Positions 17,507 to 25,591 of a DNA stretch of 64,000 nucleotides are shown one piece after another (the stretch's first letter is position 1; the number at the start of each line of letters is the position of its first letter). The translations under genes were made by a program, and so were the position numbers. The DNA is from Nocardia asteroides (lineage in GTDB: Bacteria > Actinomycetota > Actinomycetes > Mycobacteriales > Mycobacteriaceae), in contig NZ_CP089214.1 of the NCBI RefSeq assembly GCF_021183625.1, positions 1,674,001 to 1,738,000 of the forward strand, read 5' to 3'. The notes under the pieces were generated by a model that was given only the letters and a program-made list of their open reading frames with translations, did not search any database and was not told the DNA's origin.

Positions 17507-18984
17507 CGCGGAATGGTGCTCCTTCCGAGATCGGGCGACCGGTTGGCCCAGCGGTCACCTGCCATGTCGCCCATGGCCTGATCCGCCCGGTTCAACCCCG
17601 AGGTGGCGGCGCGCGCGGACGCGACCCGGCCCGCCACCCGGGATGCCCCGGAGGCTACCCCGCCCGCCCCCGCCGGCCCGGAGGCGCGCGCAGCGGGCGG
17701 GGCCGCGGCAGCGCCCGCGCCGCCGCCACCACCGCGCGGCGGGGTCGGGCGCGGCGACGGCCGCATCCCGCCCGCGCCACCCGGCGGGCGCGGCCCGGTA
17801 CCGCTGCCGCTGACGTAGCCGGCCCGGCCGGGCGCGGCGGCGGTGCGGGTGCCGACCGCCTTGGTGCCCATGGCACCGAGCGCGGCCGCCGCGACCAGCG
17901 TGCCGCCGGTCGCGGTGAGGCCGGAGCCGCCGCTGCCGACGATGGCGACCGCGGGGGTCACCAGCCGCATCAGCGCGGGCAGCACGAAGGCGACCGAGCA
18001 GAGCAGCACGATGGCGACCAGCATGCGCTGCGCCTCCTCGCCCTCCGGCAGCCCGCCGGTGGGGGTGAGGCCGTCCACGTGCCCGGCGGTGGTGAAGGCG
18101 ATCATGTAGACGATGGCGGCCACCGGTTTGTAGAGCATGAAGGCGATGATCCAGCCGACCAGTTTCTGGTAGGAGGACTTGCCGAGGTCCATCCCGGACG
18201 ACGCCGCGGCCAGCGGAAGTACCCCCGCCGCGATGATCAGCAGCCCCTGCCTGACGATGGCGAGCACGATCTGCGCCAGCGCGCCGAGCAGCCCGACGAT
18301 CGCGATGATCAGCACCAGCCCCGGCGAGAACGCCTGCAGCTTGCTGGTCTTCACCATCAGCTCGGCCATGTCCTTGGCGTTGCCGTTCGTGGCGTCCTGG
18401 ATGAGCCAGTCCGCGAAACGATCCGACGCCTGGGTGCCCGCCACGATCACCGCGCCGAGCATCCAGGAGCTGAACACCACCCGGGCGAACATCCGGAAGG
18501 ACTCGGCCGCCTCGCTCACGGCGGCCCCGCGTCTGGCCGCGGCCAGCCGCGCGCCGGAGAGGATCACCGAGGCGATGAGCAACAATATCTGGATCTGGTA
18601 CGTGTACTCGTTGATCTTGGTGAAGAGCGACCCGGAGTCGCTCGCCGCCTCGTTCGGCACCCGCATCCAGAAGGTCAGCGACAGCACGATGGCCTCGCCG
18701 AGGCCGTTCATCAGCGAGTCGACCACCTTGCCGAAGGTGGAGTCCCACGCCTTGTCCTTGACGGCGGTCGCGGCATCGACCGGATGCGAGGCGGCATTGC
18801 CCGCCTTGCAGACCGCCGATGCCGCGTCCCCCAGCGAGACGCCGGGAATGCCGACGCTGTCGAGGGTGTCGTGCAGCTCGTTGCACGCCTCGTCGAAGCC
18901 GTAGGTCTGGCCGTAGGCGATCATCGGCGTCGCCATCGTCACCGTGAAGACGACCGCGAGAATCGTGATTATCCGCCGTAGCAT
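17503..18984 (-). CDS. Polytopic VirB6/TrbL-like channel protein
   Basis: Product of 493 residues. A signal-type N-terminus (MLRRIITILAVVFTVTMATP) is followed by an extracytoplasmic segment with two cysteines, about six transmembrane helices (for example IQILLLIASVILSGARL, VVFSSWMLGAVIVAG, LVLIIAIVGLLGALAQIVLA, LVGWIIAFMLYKPVAAIVY, MLVAIVLLCSVAFVLPALM) and a long Gly/Ala/Pro/Arg cytoplasmic tail from about residue 375. This layout is typical of the VirB6/TrbL inner-membrane component of type IV systems in Gram-positives. I prefer ATG 18984, with GAGGGG 6-8 bases upstream; GTG 18993 sits directly on that site. Confidence 0.82.
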   Translation of the reverse strand: MLRRIITILAVVFTVTMATPMIAYGQTYGFDEACNELHDTLDSVGIPGVSLGDAASAVCKAGNAASHPVDAATAVKDKAWDSTFGKVVDSLMNGLGEAIVLSLTFWMRVPNEAASDSGSLFTKINEYTYQIQILLLIASVILSGARLAAARRGAAVSEAAESFRMFARVVFSSWMLGAVIVAGTQASDRFADWLIQDATNGNAKDMAELMVKTSKLQAFSPGLVLIIAIVGLLGALAQIVLAIVRQGLLIIAAGVLPLAAASSGMDLGKSSYQKLVGWIIAFMLYKPVAAIVYMIAFTTAGHVDGLTPTGGLPEGEEAQRMLVAIVLLCSVAFVLPALMRLVTPAVAIVGSGGSGLTATGGTLVAAAALGAMGTKAVGTRTAAAPGRAGYVSGSGTGPRPPGGAGGMRPSPRPTPPRGGGGGAGAAAAPPAARASGPAGAGGVASGASRVAGRVASARAATSGLNRADQAMGDMAGDRWANRSPDLGRSTIPR

Positions 18985-19012
18985 GGCATCCACCCCTCGA
19001 TGTAGTGCCTGG

Positions 19013-19831
19013 TCACCATCGGGTCCACCCCTCGAGCGTCTCGAGATACTCGGTCTGCGAGTTGGTCGACGAGGTCGGCTTGAGCCGCCAGTCGCCCGCG
19101 TCCCACACCACCACGAGCCGGACGGCGGCCCACAGCTGCTTGCCGTCGACGACCGGGCCGCGGGCGGCGAGCCGCACGATGGCCAGGTCGTCGGCGTAGT
19201 CGTCGATCTTGAAGGCGTCCGGGGCCACCAGGTACCTGGTGACCTTCTCCGGCTGCTGCTCCGGCAGTTTGTCCGCGGCCAGCGCGTTCTCGTACGCGGA
19301 GAGCTGCTGCGGCGAGACCCGCACCTGGGTGACGTACAGGTCGCGGTTGGCCGGGCGCGCGTTCAGCCGGTAGGTGATCTGCGCGGCGGCCAGCGCGGCG
19401 CCCTGCGGGGTGTGCGCGTAGCCGACCGCGAGGCCGTTCTCGATCCGCGCCGGGCCGTCCGAGGTGGAGAACGGCACCGAGGCGCCGTAGACCCGCTGCC
19501 AGCCCTGCGGCGCGGTGGTCCCGATCGGGGCGGCGGTGAGCCAGGCCGGGTCGCCCGGCCTGCGCTGCTTGGTCGCGTCCTGCGGCAGCGGCTGCCCCGC
19601 GGAGTTGTTCGGGATGTCGACCCGGCGACCGAGGAAATCCGCCTCCGGGGAGGCGAAACCGGTTCCCGTTCCGGTGTTCCCGGCCGGTGGCAGCGCGACG
19701 GTGGCGTCGGCGTCGCCCCGGTTCAGGTAGACGACGAAGCCGACGATCAGGATCAGCGCCAGCACCGCGCCGGAGGCGACGACGCCGAAGGAGACGCGGT
19801 CGCGCGGCGGCGCGGAATCCTTGCCGCTCAC
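19013..19831 (-). CDS. Membrane-anchored surface protein of the secretion cluster (paralogue of the adjacent lipoprotein)
   Basis: Product of 272 residues with a single N-terminal transmembrane helix (VSFGVVASGAVLALILIVGF, about residues 13-35). The outside domain has the pattern VYGASVPFSTSDGP...GYAHTPQGAALAAAQITYR and ends in WDAGDWRLKPT. The same pattern occurs in the upstream neighbour (GVALPHADQGP...GFDHSPPGAAVAAIVHTVR), so the two look paralogous. I associate the pattern with an uncharacterised actinobacterial domain (possibly DUF8175), from memory only. GTG 19831 has GGGGGAGG at a good distance. A VirB8-like periplasmic scaffold role is inference. Confidence 0.78.
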   Translation of the reverse strand: MSGKDSAPPRDRVSFGVVASGAVLALILIVGFVVYLNRGDADATVALPPAGNTGTGTGFASPEADFLGRRVDIPNNSAGQPLPQDATKQRRPGDPAWLTAAPIGTTAPQGWQRVYGASVPFSTSDGPARIENGLAVGYAHTPQGAALAAAQITYRLNARPANRDLYVTQVRVSPQQLSAYENALAADKLPEQQPEKVTRYLVAPDAFKIDDYADDLAIVRLAARGPVVDGKQLWAAVRLVVVWDAGDWRLKPTSSTNSQTEYLETLEGWTRW

Positions 19832-19850
19832 GGCACCTCCCCCCGCCCGC

Positions 19851-20474
19851 TCACTTCGGGGCCTCCAGCTTCACGATCTCCGCGGGCACCTGATCCACCG
19901 CGTCCACCGGCCGCACGGTCGACTCCGGGTCGGGCAGCCGCAGCCGCCAGTCCTCGTCGAACCACTCGACGGTGGTGTGCGTGACGGCGCGCGAGGAGTC
20001 CGAGTACTCGGTGTAGACGTCGACCGTGGAGCGCTCGTCGGTGTAGCCGGTCACCCGGTACCCCAGCACCCGCGGCGCGTACTCGGCGGCGGCCGGGCCG
20101 GTGATCGAGAGCTGCACCCGGTTGATCGCCCACTCGTCGCGCGCGGGGCCGGGCACGACCTCCCGGTTCACCACCTGCGACCACTGCCCGTCCGGCGCGA
20201 TGGAGAGCCGGACGGTGTGCACGATGGCGGCCACCGCCGCGCCGGGCGGCGAGTGGTCGAAGCCGGTCGCCGCGCCGTCCGCGCCGGAGCGCGGCCCCTG
20301 GTCGGCGTGCGGCAGCGCGACGCCCTGGAAGGACTGCCAGCGCACATTGCTCGGGGCGGCGTTCAGGTCGGGGCCGGACGCACCGGCACCATCGCCGCCG
20401 CCGCAGGCGGTGGTCGCGGCGAGCAGCAGCGCGATGCCGACCGCGCCCGCACCGGGTCTCTGGATTCGATTCAT
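19851..20474 (-). CDS. Lipoprotein of the secretion cluster (paralogue of the adjacent anchored protein)
   Basis: Product of 207 residues. The signal peptide ends at lipobox ATTAC (Cys24), followed by a Gly-rich linker and a domain with GVALPHADQGP and GFDHSPPGAAVAAIVHTVRL, closing with WFDEDWRLRLPDP. It is thus a lipid-anchored version of the neighbouring transmembrane-anchored protein. ATG 20474 has GGGGGAG ten bases upstream. A GTG at 20507 overlaps the preceding stop but has no binding site and would add eleven residues before the signal peptide. Confidence 0.78.
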   Translation of the reverse strand: MNRIQRPGAGAVGIALLLAATTACGGGDGAGASGPDLNAAPSNVRWQSFQGVALPHADQGPRSGADGAATGFDHSPPGAAVAAIVHTVRLSIAPDGQWSQVVNREVVPGPARDEWAINRVQLSITGPAAAEYAPRVLGYRVTGYTDERSTVDVYTEYSDSSRAVTHTTVEWFDEDWRLRLPDPESTVRPVDAVDQVPAEIVKLEAPK

Positions 20475-20503
20475 GATGCTGGAGCTCCCCCTGACCGTCG
20501 GCG

Positions 20504-20761
20504 TCACGCAGGCAGGAACGCGAGTGCGATGCCGGAGGCGGTACTGGCCACGATCGCGCCGAGCAGGCTCATGAGCACGCCGAAGGAGGCGTCGTTCACG
20601 GCCAGATCGGATTTGAAGGCCATCCAGAGCCGCCCCGCGGACAGGATCATCCAGGCCAGGCAGACCAGCAGCACGAACCAGAGCAGCCAGTTCAGCAGCT
20701 GCATCAGCGGCTCGAGCACGTCGGCAGGCATCTGTTTGTAGGCGAGCACGGCCGACCTCAC
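20504..20761 (-). CDS. Small two-helix membrane protein, copy 2 (pilin/VirB2-like candidate)
   Basis: Product of 85 residues with two hydrophobic helices: LLNWLLWFVLLVCLAWMILSAG and FGVLMSLLGAIVASTASGIALAF. Size and topology recall VirB2/TrbC pilins or VirB3, but no signature motif is present. It aligns by eye with the product of the gene immediately upstream (WFVLL...I..AG....G.I..ST.SGI), so the pair is a tandem duplication. The GTG at 20761 overlaps the upstream stop (GTGA), indicating coupled, similar expression of the two. Confidence 0.72.
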   Translation of the reverse strand: MRSAVLAYKQMPADVLEPLMQLLNWLLWFVLLVCLAWMILSAGRLWMAFKSDLAVNDASFGVLMSLLGAIVASTASGIALAFLPA

Positions 20762-21051
20762 GTCCCGATGACGGCGTTCATGATGGTGCCCGCGCTGGTC
20801 GCGACGACGCCGCCGATCATGGCGCCCGCCACCATCTTCGGCGACTCCAGCCCGCCGCCGGTCCACCGCTCCCAGGCGAACTTGCCACCCGCGTAGATGA
20901 TCGCGACGATTCCGGCGAGCAGCACGAACCAGGTGAGGTAGCGGACCAGCTGGAGGATCTTCTCGGATCCGGGCGGCGCCTCCGGTGTCGGGTTGCCGAC
21001 CTGGGCAAGGACAATGCCCGCGTCCTGTACGGCCAAGAGCAGCGCGCTCAT
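20758..21051 (-). CDS. Small two-helix membrane protein, copy 1 (pilin/VirB2-like candidate)
   Basis: Product of 97 residues. A short N-terminal hydrophobic run (LLLAVQDAGIVLAQ) may act as a signal; then come two helices, LVRYLTWFVLLAGIVAIIYAGG and MVAGAMIGGVVATSAGTIM. The first helix shares TWFVLL/LWFVLL with its downstream neighbour and the second shares the small-residue AT/ST-SGT pattern. ATG 21051 is preceded by GAAAGG at nine bases. If it is the channel or pilus subunit, it would be the most abundant component of the apparatus. Confidence 0.75.
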   Translation of the reverse strand: MSALLLAVQDAGIVLAQVGNPTPEAPPGSEKILQLVRYLTWFVLLAGIVAIIYAGGKFAWERWTGGGLESPKMVAGAMIGGVVATSAGTIMNAVIGT

Positions 21052-21097
21052 CCGGATACCTTTCTCGAAGCGGAGATGACGTGGTTCGACACGGCGT

Positions 21098-21754
21098 TCA
21101 CTCCTCGAACATCCGCTCGTCGGCGTCGTAGCTGGATTCGCGCAGGGCGGAGCGGGCCGCCGCGACGATCTCGGAGCCGAGCCGGTGGATCTCCGGCGGC
21201 ACCTCGTCGAGCGGATCGATCCGGCGCTTGCGCGGCAGCTGCACGTCTCCCGGCGTCCACACCGGCAGTTTCTCCGGCTCCACCAGGGTCCACTCCTCGA
21301 CCCACGGCACCTGCCAGAGCTGGCCGGCGAGTGAGCCGACCACGTCGCGGTACCTGCGGATCTCGGCGGGCAGCCTGCCGGGGCGGGCGGCGACGGTGAC
21401 CAGGCCGAGCACATCCGCGCGCCCGGCGTAGCCGGAGAGGTGCTGGCGGAGCAGATCGTGCGCACGGGTCAGCCCCGGGATGGTCTCCCTGGCGACGAGG
21501 ACGACGAACGGCGATTCACGCTCGAAGACGCCGGGCCAGCGGCGGCTCGAATCCGCCACTGGCGCAAGCACATGCGCGAGCGTACTGGCTCCGGCGCCCC
21601 CGTGTACACCCAGCACCCAGACCAGCGGCGCACGCCCGATTCCGGGCACCGGACGCTGCCAGATGGGAGCACGCCGGGACTCCGGCGGCGCGATCACGCC
21701 CGCCGTTCCCGGCTCCGGAGCGGAGCGGCGCGGAAGTTTCATGGCCGCAGTCAT
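21098..21754 (-). CDS. MinD/TadZ-like protein with P-loop lacking lysine (1)
   Basis: Product of 218 residues. A Pro/Arg-rich N-terminus leads to LVWVLGVHGGAGASTLAHVL, the position of a deviant Walker A, where the catalytic lysine expected in GGxGKT/S is Ala. Later parts (SPFVVLVARETIPGLTRAHDL, DVLGLVTVAARPGRLPAEI) are the beta-alpha units of SIMIBI proteins. Family memory suggests DUF6668. Loss of the lysine is typical of TadZ/CpaE-like polar localisers rather than true ATPases. ATG 21754 overlaps the next upstream stop (ATGA), so it is translated with its relative. Confidence 0.75.
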   Translation of the reverse strand: MTAAMKLPRRSAPEPGTAGVIAPPESRRAPIWQRPVPGIGRAPLVWVLGVHGGAGASTLAHVLAPVADSSRRWPGVFERESPFVVLVARETIPGLTRAHDLLRQHLSGYAGRADVLGLVTVAARPGRLPAEIRRYRDVVGSLAGQLWQVPWVEEWTLVEPEKLPVWTPGDVQLPRKRRIDPLDEVPPEIHRLGSEIVAAARSALRESSYDADERMFEE

Positions 21755-22524
21755 GATGCCACGCTGCGCAGTAGCTCGTCGTAGGCCGCCCGGGTGGTCT
21801 CGGCCAGCTCGCCGTGCTGCACCAGCTCGCCGCGGGCCAGGTGCGGGTCGTACGGGATCTCGCGGATCTCGTGCACCCAGCCGGCCAGGTGCTCGCGCAG
21901 GTGCTCGGCCACCCGGGAGTCCGAGTCCGGGAGCTGGTGCGAGACCACGATGGTGGTGTCGCCGACGATGCCGCCGCCCGGCCCCTCGTCGGCGGCGCCG
22001 AACTGGTCGTCCAGCCACTCCAGCGTCACCCGCAGCCGGTTGGCGGCGTCGGTGCGCGACGGGATCGCCAGGACCAGCGCGATCTCGGCGTCGTCGAGCA
22101 GCGGGCGCAGCTGGCGCGCGGCGATCGGGCTGCCGCCGTCGTAGACCGCGGTGAAGCCGGCCTGCGAAACCGCCCGGGCCACGGTCAGATACGTCGCGCG
22201 GCGGCGCAGCGGGGCCTCGTCCCGCCAGAGCAGCCCGATCCCGGAGGAGGCCCGGGACAGGCACTCCTTGAGCGGGGCGGGCTCGTCGTCGCCGCGGCCG
22301 TAGAGCCACGACTGCAGGCTGATCGGGTGCAGGTGTTCGTCGGCGCCGCGCAGCGCCAGGTCGCCACCCGCGGCGGTGGCGTCGACCGCCACCGTCGGGG
22401 TGCCGCCCGCGGCCCGCGCACCCGCGAGCCCGAGCACCGTCGTCGTCGTGCCCGCGCCGCCACAGCCCCCGACCACCAGGATCGGTCGCTGCCGGTCGGC
22501 CCGGGAACTCCAGTCCTCTCCCAT
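21751..22524 (-). CDS. MinD/TadZ-like protein with P-loop lacking lysine (2)
   Basis: Product of 257 residues. ILVVGGCGGAGTTTTVLGLAG occupies the deviant Walker A position (about residues 15-32), again without the usual lysine; VAVDATAAGGDLALRG resembles the switch I/A' region of MinD/ParA proteins and VLAIPSRTDAANRL the distal part. Proteins of this type localise secretion or pilus machines at a pole (TadZ, CpaE). ATG 22524 has GAGGAGAG nine bases upstream. With its neighbour it forms an unequal pair of ParA-like proteins, hinting at a heterodimeric positioning system. Confidence 0.78.
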   Translation of the reverse strand: MGEDWSSRADRQRPILVVGGCGGAGTTTTVLGLAGARAAGGTPTVAVDATAAGGDLALRGADEHLHPISLQSWLYGRGDDEPAPLKECLSRASSGIGLLWRDEAPLRRRATYLTVARAVSQAGFTAVYDGGSPIAARQLRPLLDDAEIALVLAIPSRTDAANRLRVTLEWLDDQFGAADEGPGGGIVGDTTIVVSHQLPDSDSRVAEHLREHLAGWVHEIREIPYDPHLARGELVQHGELAETTRAAYDELLRSVAS

Positions 22525-22539
22525 CGCTACTGCTCTCCT

Positions 22540-23898
22540 CTACCCGGCCGCGATGCCCGTGATCAGGGTGCGGCCGCCGATCTCCGCGGTGGTGACCGTC
22601 TGCCTGCTGTAGGACGCGGGGACTCCACCCGGCCGCTGTTCGGTGACCTCGACCGAATACCGATTGTCGCCCACCCCGGTGATCCGCACGCAGTGCGTGG
22701 TTCCGGCCGGGATGGAGTCGATTCCGCGCTGGATCACCTCGGCAGGCGAGACCGCGGCCTGCGGCGCGACCAGCTGCCGCGCGGAGGCGCCGCTGCGGTC
22801 CACGTAGTACGCGTACTGGAAGGCGAGGATGGCGTCCGGCCCGGACATCGCCCCGCCCCGGCCCGCGCCGCGCACCTCGGTCGGGGTGCGGCCGGCCGGA
22901 CACTCGGCGGCCGGGCCGCCCGCGCTGCTGAACTGCATGGCCGAGGGGACGACCGGGGCCGAGCCGGTGCGGTCGGCGCCCGAGCCGAGCAGGTAGACCA
23001 CGCCGAAGGCGGCCAGTACCAGCAGCAGCACCGCGACGCCGAGCACGACGAAGGCGCGGCGGCGCTTGCCCTCCGTCGGCGGGGCCTGCTCGCGCACCGC
23101 GAGCGGGCCGGGCAGGGTGCGCACCGTGCCGTCGTCGTCCCGGCCGGGCGCGGCCGCCGGGGGCGGGCCCGCGCCGACCCAGTCCGACCAGCCGCCGACG
23201 AATTCGCTGCGCTGCGCGGTGACGTCGCTGGGCACGTAGTTGTCGAAGCGGTCGTCGCCCTGCCACTGCTCGCGCTCGCCGCGGTGCGCGTCGATCGGGG
23301 TGACGGTGTCGCCGCCGAGGTCGGCGTCGGCGAACAGGTCGGCGTCGTCCAGCGGGTCCGGCGGTTGCGGGCGCAGCCGCGGGGTGGCGGCGGCTTCGGC
23401 GGCCGCCGCCTCCTCGGCCTCGCGCTCCCAGGGGAACTTGAGTTCGTCGTCGATCTCGTCCAGCGGGGTGGTCGCGGAGGTGCCGGAATCGACCTGGAGC
23501 ACCTCGGCATCGATCACCGGGGGTGGTGGTGCCACCGGCTCCACATTCTCGGGCTCACTGCCCGCGGCCGGGATGACCACGGATTCCGCCGGGGCTTCGA
23601 CGAGCACGGGCTCGACGACCTCCGGCTCGACGACCTCCGCCACGATCGGCGGCTCCTGCGCGCGCTCGGCCCCCTTGTCCAGCGCGATCGGCGGCCGCTC
23701 CGCGTCCGCGGCGGGTTGCTCCGGGTTCGTCCGACGCCCCTCGACGGCGTCGGCCGGGTCTACCGAGAGGAGCGGTGTGCCCGGCGGCGCGGCGTCGGGG
23801 TCGGGATCGGGGGCTGCCGGATGCTCCGGCGCGGCGGCCGCGGCCTCCGGCTCCAGCGCCCCGTACCATCGCGACAGTTGTTTGTACGACTTCAACAT
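22540..23898 (-). CDS. Membrane protein with long acidic cytoplasmic N-terminus and extracytoplasmic C-domain
   Basis: Product of 452 residues. Residues 1-275 are acidic and Pro/Ala/Glu-rich without clear fold (EVVEPEVVEPVLVE; EREAEEAAAAEAAA), then KRRRAFVVLGVAVLLLVLAAFGVVYL is a single transmembrane helix. The outside domain (SGPDAILAFQYAYYVDRSG, LVAPQAAVSPAEVIQRGIDS, THCVRITGVGDNRYSVEVTE) is one I remember as DUF8176 from Rhodococcus/Nocardia, unverified. Start ATG 23898 follows a run of G residues. It could link the MinD-like pair inside to the envelope parts outside. Confidence 0.78.
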   Translation of the reverse strand: MLKSYKQLSRWYGALEPEAAAAAPEHPAAPDPDPDAAPPGTPLLSVDPADAVEGRRTNPEQPAADAERPPIALDKGAERAQEPPIVAEVVEPEVVEPVLVEAPAESVVIPAAGSEPENVEPVAPPPPVIDAEVLQVDSGTSATTPLDEIDDELKFPWEREAEEAAAAEAAATPRLRPQPPDPLDDADLFADADLGGDTVTPIDAHRGEREQWQGDDRFDNYVPSDVTAQRSEFVGGWSDWVGAGPPPAAAPGRDDDGTVRTLPGPLAVREQAPPTEGKRRRAFVVLGVAVLLLVLAAFGVVYLLGSGADRTGSAPVVPSAMQFSSAGGPAAECPAGRTPTEVRGAGRGGAMSGPDAILAFQYAYYVDRSGASARQLVAPQAAVSPAEVIQRGIDSIPAGTTHCVRITGVGDNRYSVEVTEQRPGGVPASYSRQTVTTAEIGGRTLITGIAAG

Positions 23899-23956
23899 TC
23901 CCCCATTCCCGCTGATCGGGGCGCGTGCTGCGGCATCAATCGGCCCTTCTCGGCGT

Positions 23957-25591
23957 TCAGTTCCTGGAGAACGGATAGGCGTTGCCTGCGGAATCGGGTC
24001 GGTCGGCGGGGGGCGCCGACGGCACCGAGCCTCCGGAGGAGGCGCCGTCGACTCCACTCCCGAAGGGGAATTGTCCCGTACCCGACGGAGCCGGTGTCGG
24101 AGACGCGCCGGAGCTGCCGTCGAAGAATCCGGTCGGCACCTTCGGGGCCGCTCCGGACGGCTTCCCGCCGCTGCCGATGGTCGCGTGGATGTCGTGCGCC
24201 GTCGCCGCGAGCCAGTCGGCCACGAACTGGGTCGGCGCGTCGCCGGTGGCCGAGACGGCGGCATTGCCGTAGGCGCCGTGCCGCTGCACCGTGTCCCAGT
24301 AGCGGACCCAGGTGGTGATGTTCAGCAGCTCGCTGTTGTCGGTGATGTTCTGCACCACCGCCTCGAAGGCCTGGGTCACCAGGCGGGAGACCGTGGTCGG
24401 CGGAATCAGCTGCGGGATCGCGCCGAGCAGCTTGGTGCCGAGCAGGAGCAGCGCGGCGGGCGGGTTGCTCAGCGCGGCCGTCGCGAGTTCGGCGATCGCG
24501 GTCGGGTTGAGTACCGTCTTCACCACGGTGACCACCGCGTTCAGCCCGATCATGCCGACCTTGAGCACGGCCTTGAAGGCGCCGTTCAGATCGAGCGGGG
24601 TGCGCGGGTCGGAGGCGTCGGCCAGCCGCTGCGAGATCGACTGCTTCGGCGCGATCGAGAGATTCGCGAGCGAGGTACCGGAGACGTCCTCGTTCACCAC
24701 CCTGGTGGCGGTCTTGATCGAGGTGAAGGCCAGCGCCTGCGAGATGGAGACCAGCGAGGCGATCGGGTCGCCGCCGCTCAGCTTGGCCTGGCCGGCGATA
24801 TTGGCCACCGCCTTGAGGATCGGCGCGCCCTCGGGGGCGTCACACGCGAGATCGCCTGCGGCACAGAAGCTCGCGACCCGGCCGGTGAGCGAGCCGAAGT
24901 TGGCCGCCCGGTCCCGCTCGGGGCCGATGCCGCCGCCGGTGGCAGGCGCCTGCGGCAGCGCGGCGATGCTCGCGATCTCGTCACCGGAGACGCCGGGGGC
25001 GGCGTCCGGGGCGGCCTTGCCCGGTGCGCCGGGGAAGAGCGGGGCGCCCGGATTGCGGGTGGGGTCACCGAAGAGCGCGACGGCCGCGACCTTGTCGGCG
25101 GCCAGCACGCCGTGCCCCTGCCCGACCTCCTGCGCGAACATCGAGGCGACGTGCGCGCCCTGCGAGTACCCGACGATCGCGAAACGGGTCTCACCGCAGC
25201 GGTCGGCGACCTGCTTGGCCATGGTGCGCAGCCGGACCAGCCCGCCGGTGATGGACTCCGAGTACGGGGCCTGCTGGCCGCCGACGGCGCCGCCGAAACC
25301 CGCCTCGTACGGCACATAGGCGCGGTCGACCAGCCCCGGATCGCTCGCCTTGGCCAGCAGCGGCCGGAAGACGGTGGAGAGCATGCCGGTGTCGGTGGTC
25401 GGCGCGGCGTCCGGCGAGGACTCACCGGTGCCCTGGATCCCGAGCGCGTACAGCGCGGGACACGACGCGATCTCCAGCTCCGTGGAGGGCCCGGCAGGTG
25501 GCTGCGCGGCGGCGGTGCCCGTGGTCGCGGTCGCCACAGCGACGGCGAACGCGACGAGCATTCCCGAGATTCTTCCCGTGTACGTTGCCAT
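23957..25591 (-). CDS. Large cutinase-family protein (alpha/beta hydrolase, secreted)
   Basis: Product of 544 residues. A signal peptide (MLVAFAVAVATATTGTAAA, cleavage near residue 29) precedes a cutinase-like domain: SCPALYALGIQGTGES, the nucleophile elbow GYSQGA (Ser143), FGDPTRNPGAPLF and CAAGDLAC (Asp247). The probable catalytic histidine, His438 in VQRHGAYGN, lies about 190 residues later, after a helical insertion; ordinary cutinases have about 13 residues there. The C-terminal 75 residues are Gly/Ser/Pro-rich. Substrate could be mycolate esters or wax in the cell envelope. It heads the leftward cluster; ATG 25591 lacks a strong ribosome site. Confidence 0.85.
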   Translation of the reverse strand: MATYTGRISGMLVAFAVAVATATTGTAAAQPPAGPSTELEIASCPALYALGIQGTGESSPDAAPTTDTGMLSTVFRPLLAKASDPGLVDRAYVPYEAGFGGAVGGQQAPYSESITGGLVRLRTMAKQVADRCGETRFAIVGYSQGAHVASMFAQEVGQGHGVLAADKVAAVALFGDPTRNPGAPLFPGAPGKAAPDAAPGVSGDEIASIAALPQAPATGGGIGPERDRAANFGSLTGRVASFCAAGDLACDAPEGAPILKAVANIAGQAKLSGGDPIASLVSISQALAFTSIKTATRVVNEDVSGTSLANLSIAPKQSISQRLADASDPRTPLDLNGAFKAVLKVGMIGLNAVVTVVKTVLNPTAIAELATAALSNPPAALLLLGTKLLGAIPQLIPPTTVSRLVTQAFEAVVQNITDNSELLNITTWVRYWDTVQRHGAYGNAAVSATGDAPTQFVADWLAATAHDIHATIGSGGKPSGAAPKVPTGFFDGSSGASPTPAPSGTGQFPFGSGVDGASSGGSVPSAPPADRPDSAGNAYPFSRN

